Counted from the stretch's first letter, positions 33,341-43,415 are shown. The stretch: 64,000 bases of DNA from Nocardiopsis mwathae (GCF_014201195.1 NZ_JACHDS010000001.1:5456001-5520000); one strand, 5' to 3'. Translations and numbers: made by a program. The notes: generated from the letters alone by a model not told the origin.

Positions 33341-34783
33341 GTGGACCGGATCAACGAGACGGTCGTCTTCCTCACAGACGGCTTCTGGCAGTACCTGCTC
33401 ATCCCCCTGCTGGCGATTCTGAGCATCTATTTCACGGTCCGGCTGGGCGGTGTCCAGCTGCGCCTTATCCCGGACATGATCCGGACGCTGCGCGGCACCC
33501 CCGAGACCGCGCCCGACGGCAAGAAGGCGATCTCCTCCTTCCAGGCCTTCTCCATCTCCGCCGCAGCGCGCATCGGCACCGGCAACGTCGTCGGTGTCGC
33601 CGGGGCCATCGCGGTGGGCGGCCCCGGCGCGGTGCTGTGGATGTGGCTGATGGGCCTGATCGTGGGCGCGGCCAGCTTCGTCGAGTCCACCCTCGGCCAG
33701 CTGTACAAGGTGCGGGACAAGACCGGCTTCCGAGGCGGTCCCGCCTACTACATGGAGCGCGGCCTGGGCGCCCGCTGGGCCGGGGTGATCTTCGCGATCG
33801 TCATCACCATCACCTTCGCCTTCACCTTCAACGCGGTGCAGAGCAACACCATCTCCGGTGCCATCCAGGGTTCGGTCGAGGCGTCCGGCGCGACGGCGCC
33901 CGGCTGGCTCGGCGCCGCGATCGGCGCGGTGCTGGTGGCCATCAGCGCGGCGGTGATCTTCGGCGGCGTGCGCCGCATCGCGATGGTGACCCAGGCGCTG
34001 GTGCCGTTCATGGCGCTGATCTACATCGTGATGGGCCTGGTCGTGGTCGTGATGAACGCGGACCAGATCCCCGCGGTCTTCACGATGATCTTCGAGAGCG
34101 CCTTCGGGATCCGCGAGTTCGCCGGCGCGACGCTGGGCACGGTCATCGTGCAGGGTGTGCGGCGCGGCATGTTCTCCAACGAGGCCGGCCTGGGGTCGGC
34201 CCCCAACGCCGGCGCGACCGCGTCGGTCAGCCACCCGGTCAAGCAGGGCCTCGTGCAGACCCTGGGCGTCTATTTCGACACCCTCGTCATCTGCTCCATC
34301 ACCGCGTTCGTCATCCTCGTCTCCGACCCGCAGTTCGGCTCGGAGCGCGGCCCGCTGATGACACAGGAGGCGCTGCAGGCCAACCTGGGCACGTGGTCGC
34401 TGCACGCGCTCACCCTGGTCCTGCTGCTGCTCGCGTTCAGCTCGGTGCTGGGCAACTACTACTACGGCGAGTCCAATGTCGGATTCCTCAGCGGGAACAA
34501 GAGCGTGATGCTCGGCTTCCAGTTGGTCTTCTTGACCGCGACGTTCCTCGGCGCCATCGGCTCGGTGGAGATCGTGTGGAACCTGGCCGACACCACCATG
34601 GGCATCATGGCGCTGGTGAATCTGCTGGCGATCGCGCCGCTCAGCGGCATCGTCGTACTGCTGCTCAAGGACTACCAGGAGCAGCGCAAGCAGGGGCTGG
34701 ACCCGGTGTTCACCCGCGACCGCATCCCCGGCCTGCGCGGCGTGGAGTGCTGGGAGCCGGACGAGGACAGGTCCAGGGTCTGA
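33341..34783 (+). CDS. Sodium:alanine symporter (AGCS family)
   Basis: A 480-residue transporter with about eleven helices. The AGCS blocks are clear: GTGNVVGVAGAIAVGGPGAVLWMW, FVESTLGQLYKVRDKTGFRGGPAYYMERGLG and FSNEAGLGSAPNAGATA. It imports alanine or glycine with sodium. The GTG start is preceded by AAAGGAG with long spacing. The 158-base leader has a small GGGGTGTTCCACCCC hairpin but no riboswitch I recognise. Confidence 0.92.
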   Translation: MDRINETVVFLTDGFWQYLLIPLLAILSIYFTVRLGGVQLRLIPDMIRTLRGTPETAPDGKKAISSFQAFSISAAARIGTGNVVGVAGAIAVGGPGAVLWMWLMGLIVGAASFVESTLGQLYKVRDKTGFRGGPAYYMERGLGARWAGVIFAIVITITFAFTFNAVQSNTISGAIQGSVEASGATAPGWLGAAIGAVLVAISAAVIFGGVRRIAMVTQALVPFMALIYIVMGLVVVVMNADQIPAVFTMIFESAFGIREFAGATLGTVIVQGVRRGMFSNEAGLGSAPNAGATASVSHPVKQGLVQTLGVYFDTLVICSITAFVILVSDPQFGSERGPLMTQEALQANLGTWSLHALTLVLLLLAFSSVLGNYYYGESNVGFLSGNKSVMLGFQLVFLTATFLGAIGSVEIVWNLADTTMGIMALVNLLAIAPLSGIVVLLLKDYQEQRKQGLDPVFTRDRIPGLRGVECWEPDEDRSRV

Positions 34784-34871
34784 TCCCGGACCCCGACCCC
34801 CGGCGCGGCCCGCGTCGACCCTCCCTCCGCCGGCGGCGGGGCCATCGTGCCTCCGCCGCCGGCGGTTTCGC

Positions 34872-35780
34872 GTGCGGCCGCGGCGCGCGCGGAGCTTATC
34901 TCCGTCATCGGATATCGCCGATAGGCTCTGGCGGTCCCCCGCCCGATTCCTCCGATTGAAGACGGAGTTCCGACACTTGCTGTTGCATGACCGAGTCCGG
35001 GCAATTGTGGATGCCTGGTCGTTTCAGGCCATCATCATCGGATTGATCCTGGTCAACGCCCTGCTTCTGGGGGTGGAGACCTCGCCGTGGATGCGCTCGG
35101 AATACGGCGCGGTGCTCCACGCGGCGGACACCGCCGTGCTGTGGGTGTTCGTGGTCGAGCTGGGTCTGCGCATGTTCGCGCACCGCCGGGACTTCTTCCG
35201 CGACCCGTGGAGCTGGTTCGACATGGCCGTGGTGGGCATCGCGCTGCTGCCGGCCACGGGGCCGTTCGCGGTGCTGCGTATCCTGCGGGTGCTTCGGGTG
35301 CTGCGACTGCTGTCCGTCATCCCGTCCCTGCGCCACGTCGTCACCGGCCTGTTCCGTGCGCTGCCGGGGATGGCATCGATCTCGTTCCTGGTCGCGCTGC
35401 TGCTGTACGTGGCGGCGGTGATGTCGACCAACCTGTTCCGGGAGACCTCCCCGCAGAACTTCGGCGACCTGTTCACCTCCCTGTTCACCCTGTTCCAGAT
35501 CATGACCGGGGACAGCTGGGGGGAGATCGCCCGCGGCGTCATGCACGAGCAGCCCCTGGCGTGGATCTTCTTCGTCATGTTCATCCTGGCGTCGACCTTC
35601 ATCGCGCTGAACCTGTTCATCGCGGTGGCGGTGCAGGCCCTGGAGCACGAGGGCGACGAACGGCGCGCCGCAGGTGGGGAGGTCGACACCCTGGTCCTCA
35701 CCGAGGTCCGCGCGCTGCGGGCCGAGATCGCGGAGTTGCGCGCGGAGGTGGGGCGCCCGACGGTCAAGGACTCCTCCTAG
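34872..35780 (+). CDS. Voltage-gated cation channel (bacterial Nav/Cav type) with TGDSWGE filter
   Basis: A six-helix ion channel of up to 302 residues. S1 begins at DAWSFQAIIIGLILVNALLLG, S4 has four arginines at every third position in LRILRVLRVLRLL, and the pore reads FQIMTGDSWGEIARG before S6 LASTFIALNLFIAVAVQALE; a C-terminal helix follows. NaChBac and NavAb carry TLESW at the filter, so here the key Glu is Asp and the Leu is Gly. The GTG at 34872 is uncertain: the residues before about 25 are unlike the family, and a TTG at 34956 could be the start, though neither has a clear ribosome site. Confidence 0.82.
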   Translation: MRPRRARSLSPSSDIADRLWRSPARFLRLKTEFRHLLLHDRVRAIVDAWSFQAIIIGLILVNALLLGVETSPWMRSEYGAVLHAADTAVLWVFVVELGLRMFAHRRDFFRDPWSWFDMAVVGIALLPATGPFAVLRILRVLRVLRLLSVIPSLRHVVTGLFRALPGMASISFLVALLLYVAAVMSTNLFRETSPQNFGDLFTSLFTLFQIMTGDSWGEIARGVMHEQPLAWIFFVMFILASTFIALNLFIAVAVQALEHEGDERRAAGGEVDTLVLTEVRALRAEIAELRAEVGRPTVKDSS

Positions 35781-35901
35781 ATTCTCTTATCGCGGGCGTG
35801 ACCTGTGAAAAGGCCGCGATCCGGACGGAACGGAGGGTGCCGGACACGCCCCGGAGTCGCTAGTGTTCTGGGTCACGACCAGTGCGCGCCGAGGGGGTCT
35901 G

Positions 35902-36501
35902 ATGACCGTCATCTCGATCGAGCCCGCCACTCCGGATCGATGGGAGGACCTGGAAGAACTGTTCGGGCCAACCGGGGCCTATGGGCACTGCTGGTGTGTG
36001 TACTTCCGACGCAGAGCCAAGGATTTCACCGAGAGCGTGTCGTGTCCCCAGCCCCAGCGCGGGGCCTCCAACCGCGAGACGCTGAACCGCGTGACGCTGG
36101 AAGGGCGGGTTCCCGGACTGATCGCCTACGAGGACGCCCGACCGTGCGGCTGGGTGTCCGTGGCTCCCCGGGAGGACTTCGTGCGACTCTCGCGGTCGCG
36201 GTCGCTGCGGCCCGTCGACCCGAACGAGCCGGGGGTGTGGTCGCTGGTGTGCTTCTGGCTGCCGCCGCGCCGCCGCCGCAAGGGCATGGGATCGCGGCTG
36301 CTGATCGCGGCGATCGACCACGCCCGCGCCTGCGGCGGCCGGGTGCTGGAGGCGTACCCGGTCGACACGGCCGGGGGACGCGCGCCCAGCGCCGAGGTGT
36401 ACACGGGCACCGTGCGGATGTTCCAGAAGGCCGGTTTCACCTGCACTCCCCACCCCGTGAGCGGGCGTCCCATCGCCCGACTCGCCCTCAAGGAAGGTTG
36501 A
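35902..36501 (+). CDS. GNAT-family N-acetyltransferase
   Basis: A 199-residue acetyltransferase. The early Trp/Cys-rich block GAYGHCWCVYFRRRAKDF, the middle GWVSVAPREDFVRL and the acetyl-CoA loop LPPRRRRKGMGSRLLIAAIDHA (about 117-138) are visible, followed by FQKAGFT. Similar proteins are common in actinobacteria with unknown substrates. The ATG has GAGGGGG seven bases upstream. Confidence 0.85.
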   Translation: MTVISIEPATPDRWEDLEELFGPTGAYGHCWCVYFRRRAKDFTESVSCPQPQRGASNRETLNRVTLEGRVPGLIAYEDARPCGWVSVAPREDFVRLSRSRSLRPVDPNEPGVWSLVCFWLPPRRRRKGMGSRLLIAAIDHARACGGRVLEAYPVDTAGGRAPSAEVYTGTVRMFQKAGFTCTPHPVSGRPIARLALKEG

Positions 36502-36512
36502 AGGAGGGTCGA

Positions 36513-36566
36513 CCGCCGTGAATTCGCCCCTGTGAACGGCCGCTGCGCGACCGGAATTCACGGCGG
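36513..36566. terminator. Intergenic palindrome after the GNAT gene
   Basis: Perfect 13-base arms CCGCCGTGAATTC and GAATTCACGGCGG lie 28 bases apart, 12 bases after the stop codon. Probably a terminator. Confidence 0.5.
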
Positions 36567-36990
36567 ACGACCGGTGGCCGCCGCGGCCGAAGATCGCCTC
36601 CGGTGCCCCCGCCGCCGGACCGGGGGCGGGGGCACCGGCGCGGTCGCCGATCACCTCACCCGGGCCGGTGCTGCAGCGGCTCCGGTCAGGACACATCTGG
36701 TTCTCATCCGTCTCCCTGACACGTCGTGGGCGGCGAATGTCGGTTCCGTTCGCGATCGCCCGGACTCATGGGTGTCCGCGGGTGTTTCGGGGCGTGGGTC
36801 CCGCGTCATCAACGTTGTCACCTGCTGTGGCGCGTGCCAATCGGGTTCACCCCCGGGACCTGTGCGGTCACCGGAGAGATTCGGGCGTATGGGGATGAAC
36901 GGCGCCCGTCTCCTCCCCGACATCACTCGATAATGCGGGGATTATCGCGATTGGTCGACCACGCTCCGCGTGCGGGTTCCAGACAGGGTG
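36567..36990. other. Gene-free stretch between convergent genes
   Basis: No gene with a family likeness on either strand; open frames here lack ribosome sites. The stretch lies between the 3' ends of the GNAT gene and the histidine kinase gene. Confidence 0.5.
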
Positions 36991-38202
36991 TTAGGGGTTT
37001 TCGTCATCGTCCAGCAGCGGCAGCCGCACGGTGGCGACCAGACCGCCGCCCGGCCGCGGGGCGGCGTCGGCGCGGCCTCCGTGCGCCGCCGCGATCGACC
37101 GGACGATGGACAGCCCCAGCCCGCTGCCGCCGTCCCGGTCGTGCAGCCGGTCGCGGTCGCCCCGGTGGAACGGCTCGAACAGCCGATCGGCGTCGCCGAC
37201 CCCGTCCCCGGTGTTGGCCACCCGGATGACCGCCGCGCCGCCGTCCTCCCCCACCTCGACGCACACGTGCCCGCCGCGGTGGTTGTACCGGACCGCGTTG
37301 TCGACGAGGTTGACGACCAGCTGCTCCAGCAGCACCTCGTCGCCGTCGACGACCGCCGGGCGCAGCGTCGGCCGCAGCTCCACGCCGGCCGCCGATGCAG
37401 CCCGGGCCTGGGTGCCCAGCGCGCGCCGTGCGGCGTCGGCCACGTCGACGGGCTCGGGATCGGCCAGCCCCCGGTCGGAGCGGGCGAGCAGCAGCAGCCC
37501 GGAGATCAGCCGCTCACTGCGGTCGGCCGATTCCAGGACGCGTTCCATCGCGGGCCGCAGGTCCGCGGGCACCCGGCCCTGGTCCAGTGCCACCTCGACG
37601 GCCGCGCGCTGGGCGGCCATCGGCGTTCGCAGCTCGTGCGAGGCGTTGGCGACGAACCGGCGCTGGCTCTCGAACGCGGACTGCAGCCGCTCCAGCATCC
37701 CGTTGAAGGTCGATCCGAGCTCGCGGAACTCGTCGGCCGGACCCGACAGCGCCAGGCGGCGTCCCAGATCGTGCTCGGAGAGCCGCCGCGCCGTCTCGGT
37801 GACCTCGTGCAGCCGCCGCAGCGGGCGCCCCGCGACGAACCACCCGGCCAGCGCCGCCAGGACGGTGACGGCGACCAGGCCGGCGCCCGAGCGCAGCAGC
37901 AGGTCCGACAGCACACCGGTCTGGTAGCCCTCGATGGCCTGGGCGGGTCGGGCGTGGACGGTGGCCCCGGGAACGGCGGGCGCCGGAGCGGCGGGAAGCG
38001 TGTCGCGGGGAACCGCCGTCGCCCAGTCCGTCGCCTCCACGAGGAGGACATCGCCCCGGTCGGCCAGGCTCGCCGAAACGATGGCGTAGTTGAGCGCGAG
38101 CAGCAGCACCCCGCCCACCAGGAACACCGCCGTGTAGATCAGGGCGAGTTTGGTGCGGACGGTCAGCGGCCTGCGCAGGCGGGCGAGAAGCGCGTCGGGC
38201 AT
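36991..38202 (-). CDS. Sensor histidine kinase (two-component, HAMP type)
   Basis: A 403-residue membrane kinase. Helix 1 is LALIYTAVFLVGGVLLLALNYAIV near 19-42, a short extracytoplasmic domain follows, helix 2 lies near 105-125, then HAMP (GRPLRRLHEVTETARRL). The phosphorylated His is in VANASHELRTPMA; the ATPase has NLVDNAVRYN and GGSGLGLSIVRSI. It starts one base after its response regulator gene ends. The pair is divergent from the lipoprotein-adaptor-ABC operon, which it probably regulates in response to envelope or antibiotic stress. Confidence 0.92.
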   Translation of the reverse strand: MPDALLARLRRPLTVRTKLALIYTAVFLVGGVLLLALNYAIVSASLADRGDVLLVEATDWATAVPRDTLPAAPAPAVPGATVHARPAQAIEGYQTGVLSDLLLRSGAGLVAVTVLAALAGWFVAGRPLRRLHEVTETARRLSEHDLGRRLALSGPADEFRELGSTFNGMLERLQSAFESQRRFVANASHELRTPMAAQRAAVEVALDQGRVPADLRPAMERVLESADRSERLISGLLLLARSDRGLADPEPVDVADAARRALGTQARAASAAGVELRPTLRPAVVDGDEVLLEQLVVNLVDNAVRYNHRGGHVCVEVGEDGGAAVIRVANTGDGVGDADRLFEPFHRGDRDRLHDRDGGSGLGLSIVRSIAAAHGGRADAAPRPGGGLVATVRLPLLDDDENP

Positions 38203-38203
38203 G

Positions 38204-38860
38204 TCAGATCCGGTATCCGTGTCCGGGGACGGTTTCGATCAGCGGCGGGTCGCCGAGCTTGCGGCGCAGCCGGTGCACCACCACCTTCAGCACCCCGCTG
38301 AACGGGTCCAGGTGCTCGTCCCAGACCTTCTCGGTGAGGTGCGTGGCGGTGACGGGCGCGCCGTCGGCGCGCAGCAGCTCCTCCAGCACACCCAGCTCCT
38401 TGGCGGTCAGGGTGAGTACGCGGCCGTCGCGCTCGGCCGTGCGGCGCAGCGGATCCACGCGCACACCCCGCCGTTCCAGGGTGGGCGGCGGGGCCGGGCG
38501 CGAGCGGCGGGCCAGCGCGTGCACGCGGGCGACCAGCTCCCGGTAAGCGAAGGGCTTGGCCAGGTAGTCGTCGGCGCCGAGGGCGAGCCCGTGCACGCGG
38601 TCGTCGACCTCCCCGGCCGCTGTGAGCATCAGCACACGCGCGCCGGCGTCCGGGTCGGCGGCGATGCGCCGGCACACCTCGTCGCCGTGCAGCCGGGGCA
38701 GGTCGCGGTCGAGCACGATCACGTCGTAGCCGTGCACCGCCGCCATCTCCGACCCGGTCGCGCCGTCGGCGGCGACGTCCACGGCCATGCCCTCGCCGCG
38801 CAGCCCCTCGGCGATGGTCGCGGCGAGCGAGGGCTCATCCTCGACGACCAGAACGCGCAT
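38204..38860 (-). CDS. OmpR/PhoB-family response regulator
   Basis: A 218-residue regulator. The receiver domain has VVEDEPSL at the N-terminus, the phospho-acceptor Asp in DVIVLDRDLPRLHGDEV (about residue 51) and the Lys in ADDYLAKPF; the C-terminal winged helix has VLTLTAKELGVLEELLRADG and SGVLKVVVHRLRRKLGDP. It is the first gene of the two-component operon. The divergent efflux operon begins 250 bases away, so its binding sites are expected in 38861-39112. Confidence 0.92.
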   Translation of the reverse strand: MRVLVVEDEPSLAATIAEGLRGEGMAVDVAADGATGSEMAAVHGYDVIVLDRDLPRLHGDEVCRRIAADPDAGARVLMLTAAGEVDDRVHGLALGADDYLAKPFAYRELVARVHALARRSRPAPPPTLERRGVRVDPLRRTAERDGRVLTLTAKELGVLEELLRADGAPVTATHLTEKVWDEHLDPFSGVLKVVVHRLRRKLGDPPLIETVPGHGYRI

Positions 38861-39112
38861 CCTCCGCTGCCCCCCAATGCGAACGGTGGTCCGGCCCCCG
38901 GCGGGGGCCGCGCGGATATCCGTATCGCGGACCCGGTTACACCATGGTTACCTCATCGGTCACCTCACCTGCCCCTCTCGCTCTCGGATCACCGCAGGTC
39001 AGACACGTAACCCCGGGGTAACCGGGCGGCTGCTGGCATGTCCGGGTGCGGTCGCCACCGGGGCGGCCGCGGCAACCGGCATCGACCGGAACGACGTGTC
39101 GAGGGAGATGAC

Positions 39113-39631
39113 ATGAGCTACGGCAAGCCGATGCTCGGAATCGCGGCGCTCGCGGGGGCCCTGCTCCTGGGCGGGTGCGCGCAGCTGGGGTTCGGGGACG
39201 ACGCGCCCGACACCTCCGAGGACTCCGCCTCGGGCAGCGCGGGAGGGGGCACCGAGGCCGACGGCGTGAAGTTCGCCCAGTGCATGCGGGACAACGGGGT
39301 GGACGTGCCCGACCCGAAGGGGGACGGGATGATGCCGGCCCTGCCGGTCGAGGGCGACGACGAGGACGCCGTCAAGAACGCCCTGGAGAAGTGCGAGGAC
39401 CTGATGCCCATGCCGGAGGACGACCGCCCCGAGGAGGAGATCTTCCAGGACAACCTGGAGATGGCCAAGTGCCTGCGGGAGAACGGCATCGACGTCGAGG
39501 ACCCGAAGAAGGGCGAGGGGCTCGCCATCGACCTCGGCGGCGGCGACGAGAAGAAGATGGAAGAGGCCATGAAGGCCTGCGGCGAGATGACCGGCGGCGG
39601 GCCGAGCATCACCCGGGGGGACGGCGAGTGA
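39113..39631 (+). CDS. Lipoprotein with a duplicated C(M/L)R(D/E)NG(V/I)DV motif
   Basis: A 172-residue exported lipoprotein with lipobox LLLGGC (Cys22). The mature part is acidic and holds two copies of one motif: [20 protein letters not shown] near 57 and [20 protein letters not shown] near 120, each followed by a helix ending in a Cys ([19 protein letters not shown]). GAGGGAG precedes the ATG. It overlaps the adaptor gene by four bases, so it is likely a surface partner of this efflux system. Function unknown. Confidence 0.82.
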   Translation: MSYGKPMLGIAALAGALLLGGCAQLGFGDDAPDTSEDSASGSAGGGTEADGVKFAQCMRDNGVDVPDPKGDGMMPALPVEGDDEDAVKNALEKCEDLMPMPEDDRPEEEIFQDNLEMAKCLRENGIDVEDPKKGEGLAIDLGGGDEKKMEEAMKACGEMTGGGPSITRGDGE

Positions 39632-40779
39632 GCGTCGCGACCCGCGCGGCGGACGTCACCGACGACGGGCCGCCCGAGGAGGAGCCGGCGCCCCGGCGCA
39701 GCCGCCGCCTCAAGGTCACCGTCGCCACCCTGGTCCTGCTCACGGTGGCGGCCCTGGCCGCGATGGGCGCGGTGCTGGTGTGGGGCGGGCCCGAGGACGG
39801 CGCGGACACCGGGTCGACGCCGCCCACGGCCACCACCCAGGTCCAGCGCACCACGCTCCAGGAGCGCAAGAGCGTCGACGGGAAGCTCGGGTATGCGGGC
39901 CGCGGGTCGGTGGTCTCCGGCGCCGAGGGCGTCGTGACCTGGCTGCCGAAGCAGGGGGCCGTGATCGACCCGGGCGGCAGGCTGTACGAGGTCGACGGCA
40001 GGCCGGTCATCCTGCTGCGCGGCGACAAGCCGGCCTTCCGCACGCTCGCCGTCGGCGACAAGGGCGAGGACGTGCGCCGGTTCGAGCAGGCGCTCAGCGA
40101 GCTCGGCTACGGCGGCTTCACCGTCGACGACGAGTACACCGCGCTGACCGCCTATGCCGTCAAGCAGTGGCAGAAGGACGTCGGACTGCCGCAGAGCGGC
40201 GAGGTCGACCCCGCCCACGTCTGGTTCGCCGCGGACTCGGTGCGGGTCTCCGGCAAGGACGTCAAGGTCGGGGAGCGCACCTCGCCCTCCGCGCCGGTCA
40301 TGTCCACGACGTCGGACGAGCGCGTGGTCGACGTGCCGCTGAAGGTGGAGGACCGCGACCTGGTCGACAAGGGCGACGAGGTCGAGGTGGAACTGCCCGG
40401 CGGCGAAACGGCCACCGGCACGGTCACATCGGTCGGCTCGGTGGCCAAGGAGGAGAAGTCCGACGACGGCGGACCCGACAGCGGGGGCGGCGGCACCGTG
40501 GTCGACGTCGTCGTCGAGCTCGACGACGTGCCCGAGGGCGCGTTCTTCGACAGTGCGCCGGTCAAGGTACGGCTGGTCAGCGAGAGCGTGGAGGACGTCC
40601 TCGCGGTCCCCGTCGGCGCGCTCATCGCGCTTCCGGGTGGCGGCTACGGCGTCTCCGTGGTCGGCGAGGACGGCCGGGTCACCGACGTCGGGGTCACGAC
40701 CGGAAAGTTCGCCGACGGCCAGGTCGAGATCTCCGGCACGGGGATCGAGGAGGGCACCGAGGTGGTGGTCCCCGAATGA
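39628..40779 (+). CDS. Membrane-fusion/adaptor protein with peptidoglycan-binding domain
   Basis: A 383-residue protein with one N-terminal helix ([22 protein letters not shown], about 29-50). The outer part starts with the adaptor strand [17 protein letters not shown], has a peptidoglycan-binding module [41 protein letters not shown] near 143-183 and ends with beta-barrel adaptor strands ([37 protein letters not shown]). It would link the MacB-type transporter to the wall. The GTG overlaps the lipoprotein stop by four bases, and its own stop overlaps the ATPase start. Confidence 0.85.
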   Translation: MSVATRAADVTDDGPPEEEPAPRRSRRLKVTVATLVLLTVAALAAMGAVLVWGGPEDGADTGSTPPTATTQVQRTTLQERKSVDGKLGYAGRGSVVSGAEGVVTWLPKQGAVIDPGGRLYEVDGRPVILLRGDKPAFRTLAVGDKGEDVRRFEQALSELGYGGFTVDDEYTALTAYAVKQWQKDVGLPQSGEVDPAHVWFAADSVRVSGKDVKVGERTSPSAPVMSTTSDERVVDVPLKVEDRDLVDKGDEVEVELPGGETATGTVTSVGSVAKEEKSDDGGPDSGGGGTVVDVVVELDDVPEGAFFDSAPVKVRLVSESVEDVLAVPVGALIALPGGGYGVSVVGEDGRVTDVGVTTGKFADGQVEISGTGIEEGTEVVVPE

Positions 40780-41609
40780 GCGACGCGATGCGAGCCCTGG
40801 TCGACCTGTCCACCCCGGCCCCCGCGGCCGAACTGGTCGGCGTGTCCCGCGCGTACCCCGGGGGCGTGCGCGCACTGGACGGCGTCTCCTTCCGCATCGA
40901 GCGGGGAGAGCTGCTCGGCATCGTCGGCCCGTCCGGCTCGGGCAAGTCCACCCTGCTCAACCTGCTGGGCATGCTGGACGCGCCGAGCGGTGGGACCGTG
41001 CGGATCGCCGGGTACGACACGGCCGACCTGGACGACGACGGGACATCGGCGCTGCGTGCGCGTGCCGTCGGATTCGTCTTCCAGCAGTTCCACCTGGCGG
41101 CGGGCGTCACCGCACTGGACAACGTCGCCGACGGGCTGCTCTACACCGGCACGCCGTTGCGGCGCCGGCGCGAGCACGCCGAGGCCGCGCTGCGCAGGGT
41201 GGGGCTGGGCGACAGGCTGCACCACCGTCCGCACGAACTGTCCGGCGGGCAGAAGCAGCGGGTGGCCATCGCCCGCGCGATCGTCGGTGACCCGCGACTG
41301 GTCCTCGCCGACGAGCCCACCGGTGCGCTCGACTCGGCGTCGGGGGAGGCCGTGGTCGAGCTGCTGCGGGAGCTCAACGCGGCGGGGGCGACGGTCGTGA
41401 TCATCACCCATGACATGGAGCTGGCGGAGCGGCTGCCCCGCCGGATCCGCGTGCGCGACGGGCGCATCGTCGCCGACGAGCGCTCGGAACGCGAACCGGT
41501 GCGCGAACCGGAGTGGGACGCGGCCGCCGTCGAATCCCGCCCGCCGGTCTCCGGGCCGGCCGGGGCGCCCCCCGGACCCGGCAGCGGGGGCCGTCATGCC
41601 CTGGGGTAG
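40776..41609 (+). CDS. MacB/LolD-type ABC transporter ATPase
   Basis: A 277-residue ATPase with Walker [19 protein letters not shown] near 50-67, [18 protein letters not shown], signature [15 protein letters not shown] and Walker [13 protein letters not shown], the hallmarks of the MacB/LolD group. A 45-residue Pro/Glu-rich tail follows. It overlaps the adaptor gene by four bases and the permease gene by 14. Confidence 0.92.
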   Translation: MSDAMRALVDLSTPAPAAELVGVSRAYPGGVRALDGVSFRIERGELLGIVGPSGSGKSTLLNLLGMLDAPSGGTVRIAGYDTADLDDDGTSALRARAVGFVFQQFHLAAGVTALDNVADGLLYTGTPLRRRREHAEAALRRVGLGDRLHHRPHELSGGQKQRVAIARAIVGDPRLVLADEPTGALDSASGEAVVELLRELNAAGATVVIITHDMELAERLPRRIRVRDGRIVADERSEREPVREPEWDAAAVESRPPVSGPAGAPPGPGSGGRHALG

Positions 41610-42861
41610 GTGGCGGGCCGACGGCGCCACCGGGCGGCCGCCGCGGCCCCGGCGCCGGCGCCGCACCGGCCCCCGCCCGGCCCGGCTCTCGCCCGCCGAC
41701 CTGCTGCGCACCGGCGCGAGCGGGCTGCGCACCCGCCCCGTGCGGGTGGTGCTCTCGGCCCTGGGCATCGCGATCGGCATCGCGGCCATGGTCGCCGTCG
41801 TCGGCATCTCGTCGTCGAGCCGGGCGGCGCTCGACGCGCAGCTGGCGAGCCTGGGCACCAACCTCATCACGGCCGCGCCGGGCGACTCGCTGTTCGGGGG
41901 GTCGGCGAAGCTGCCGGAGCAGGCGGCGGGCAGTGCGGGGCGGATCGACGGTGTGGAGCGCGTCTCGCAGGTCGCGGAGGTGAAGGACGCCTCCGTCTAC
42001 CGCAGCGACCGCATCCCCAAGGCCGAGTCCGGCGGCATCACGGTCTACGGCGCCGACCTCGACCTGCCCGGGACACTGCGGGCCGACGTGCGGGCGGGGG
42101 AGTGGCTGAACGAGGCGACCTCCGAATACCCCGCGGTGGTACTCGGCAGCAAGGCCGCCGAGCGGCTGGGGATCACCGGCATCGGGCCCGACACCCGGGT
42201 ACTCATCGGCGACGAGTACTTCAGTGTCGTGGGCGTCCTCGACCCGGTCGCGCTGGCGCCCGAGATCGACACCGCCGCGCTGATCGGCTGGGACGCCGCG
42301 GCCGACCGCTTCGGCATGGACGGGCACCCGACCGGGGTGTACGTGCGCGCCGACCCGGAGCGGGTCGCCGACGTGCGTGACCTGCTGGCGGCGGCGGTCA
42401 ACCCGGAGAAGCCGTTCGAGGTCAAGGTGTCGCGGCCCTCCGACGCGCTTCAGGCCCAGGACGCCGCGGATCAGGCCTTCACCGGACTGCTGCTGGGCCT
42501 GGGCGGGGTGGCGCTGCTGGTCGGCGGTGTGGGCGTGGCCAACACGATGGTCATCTCGGTGCTGGAGCGCCGGGGCGAGATCGGGCTGCGCCGCGCACTG
42601 GGGGCGACGCGGCGGCAGATCCGCGGCCAGTTCCTGGTGGAGGCCATGGTGCTGTCGGCGCTCGGCGGGTTCGCGGGCGCCGTGCTGGGGGCGCTGGTGA
42701 CCTCGGGGTATGCGGTGTCGCAGGGGTGGTTGATCGCGATCCCGCCCTGGGCCCTGGTGGGGGGCGTCCTGGCGACGATCGCCATCGGCGCGCTGGCCGG
42801 ACTCCTGCCCGCCATGCGTGCGGCCCGCCTGGCCCCGACCGCGGCACTCGGGTCGGGGTAG
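41596..42861 (+). CDS. MacB-like ABC transporter permease
   Basis: A 421-residue permease with one helix near 45-65 ([22 protein letters not shown]), a large extracytoplasmic MacB_PCD domain and three C-terminal helices in the FtsX domain ([41 protein letters not shown]). The N-terminal 30 residues are Arg/Pro-rich. MacB-type machines move peptides, lipoproteins or drugs by mechanotransmission. Last gene of the operon, followed by a terminator. Confidence 0.9.
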   Translation: MPWGRWRADGATGRPPRPRRRRRTGPRPARLSPADLLRTGASGLRTRPVRVVLSALGIAIGIAAMVAVVGISSSSRAALDAQLASLGTNLITAAPGDSLFGGSAKLPEQAAGSAGRIDGVERVSQVAEVKDASVYRSDRIPKAESGGITVYGADLDLPGTLRADVRAGEWLNEATSEYPAVVLGSKAAERLGITGIGPDTRVLIGDEYFSVVGVLDPVALAPEIDTAALIGWDAAADRFGMDGHPTGVYVRADPERVADVRDLLAAAVNPEKPFEVKVSRPSDALQAQDAADQAFTGLLLGLGGVALLVGGVGVANTMVISVLERRGEIGLRRALGATRRQIRGQFLVEAMVLSALGGFAGAVLGALVTSGYAVSQGWLIAIPPWALVGGVLATIAIGALAGLLPAMRAARLAPTAALGSG

Positions 42862-42886
42862 CGGGCCGGACCGGTCCAGGACGCGA

Positions 42887-42920
42887 GGGGTGGTGCGCCG
42901 GTGGTGCGCACCACCCTTTT
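42887..42920 (+). terminator. Rho-independent terminator of the efflux operon
   Basis: GGGTGGTGCGC pairs with GCGCACCACCC and is followed by TTTT, 25 bases after the permease stop. Confidence 0.85.
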
Positions 42921-42984
42921 CGATGATCTCGGAGATATTGGGGTGATACCGGCGAGTATCACCCCAATATCTCCGAGATCAACG
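42921..42984. repeat. 64-base palindromic element, copy 2
   Basis: Here the stem is 25 perfectly paired bases, GATCTCGGAGATATTGGGGT extended by GATAC, with the loop CGGCGA. It begins one base after the T run of the operon terminator. Confidence 0.88.
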
Positions 42985-43058
42985 GGGGTCCGGCGGCATC
43001 GTCGGTGAAAGGTCGGAGTTCAGGGGCGGATGTCGTGGAGAAGGGGGAAAGTCCACTC

Positions 43059-43088
43059 TTGGCATACCCCTAGGGGGTATGGTACGAA
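43059..43088 (+). promoter_or_regulatory. Promoter of the copper operon with CsoR-type operator
   Basis: TTGGCA (43059-43064) and TACGAA (43083-43088) are 18 bases apart. Between them lies the palindrome ATACCCCTAGGGGGTAT at 43064-43080, the consensus G-tract box bound by CsoR copper repressors. Copper should lift CsoR from this site and turn on copZ, the secreted protein and copA. No csoR gene is in the window. Confidence 0.9.
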
Positions 43089-43193
43089 TGGACCGTCGCG
43101 CCGGGCGGCTCCGAACCCGAACCCGCCCTCCGTTCGCGACGTACACGTGTCAGGGGCCGAATCAGCGGTCCCACCCACAGCAAGGAGGCCGAA

Positions 43194-43415
43194 ATGGCGG
43201 CGAAGACCACCACCGTGTACGAGGTCGACGGCATGACCTGCGGTCACTGCGTCGGATCGGTCACCACGGCGGTCGGTGCGGTGGCCGGGGTGGCCGACGT
43301 CGAGGTCGACCTGCCCACAGGTCGCGTCACGGTCGGCAGCGACGGTCCCGTCGACGACGCGCTCGTCCGCGCCGCCGTCGAGGAGGCCGGATACGCGGTC
43401 AAGGCGAGCCGATGA
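43194..43415 (+). CDS. copZ: Copper chaperone CopZ (HMA domain)
   Basis: A 73-residue heavy-metal-associated domain with the metal site GMTCGHC at 13-19 and the closing EEAGYAVKA. It binds Cu(I) in the cytosol and hands it to CopA. It is the first gene behind the CsoR box and overlaps the next gene by four bases. Confidence 0.93.
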   Translation: MAAKTTTVYEVDGMTCGHCVGSVTTAVGAVAGVADVEVDLPTGRVTVGSDGPVDDALVRAAVEEAGYAVKASR

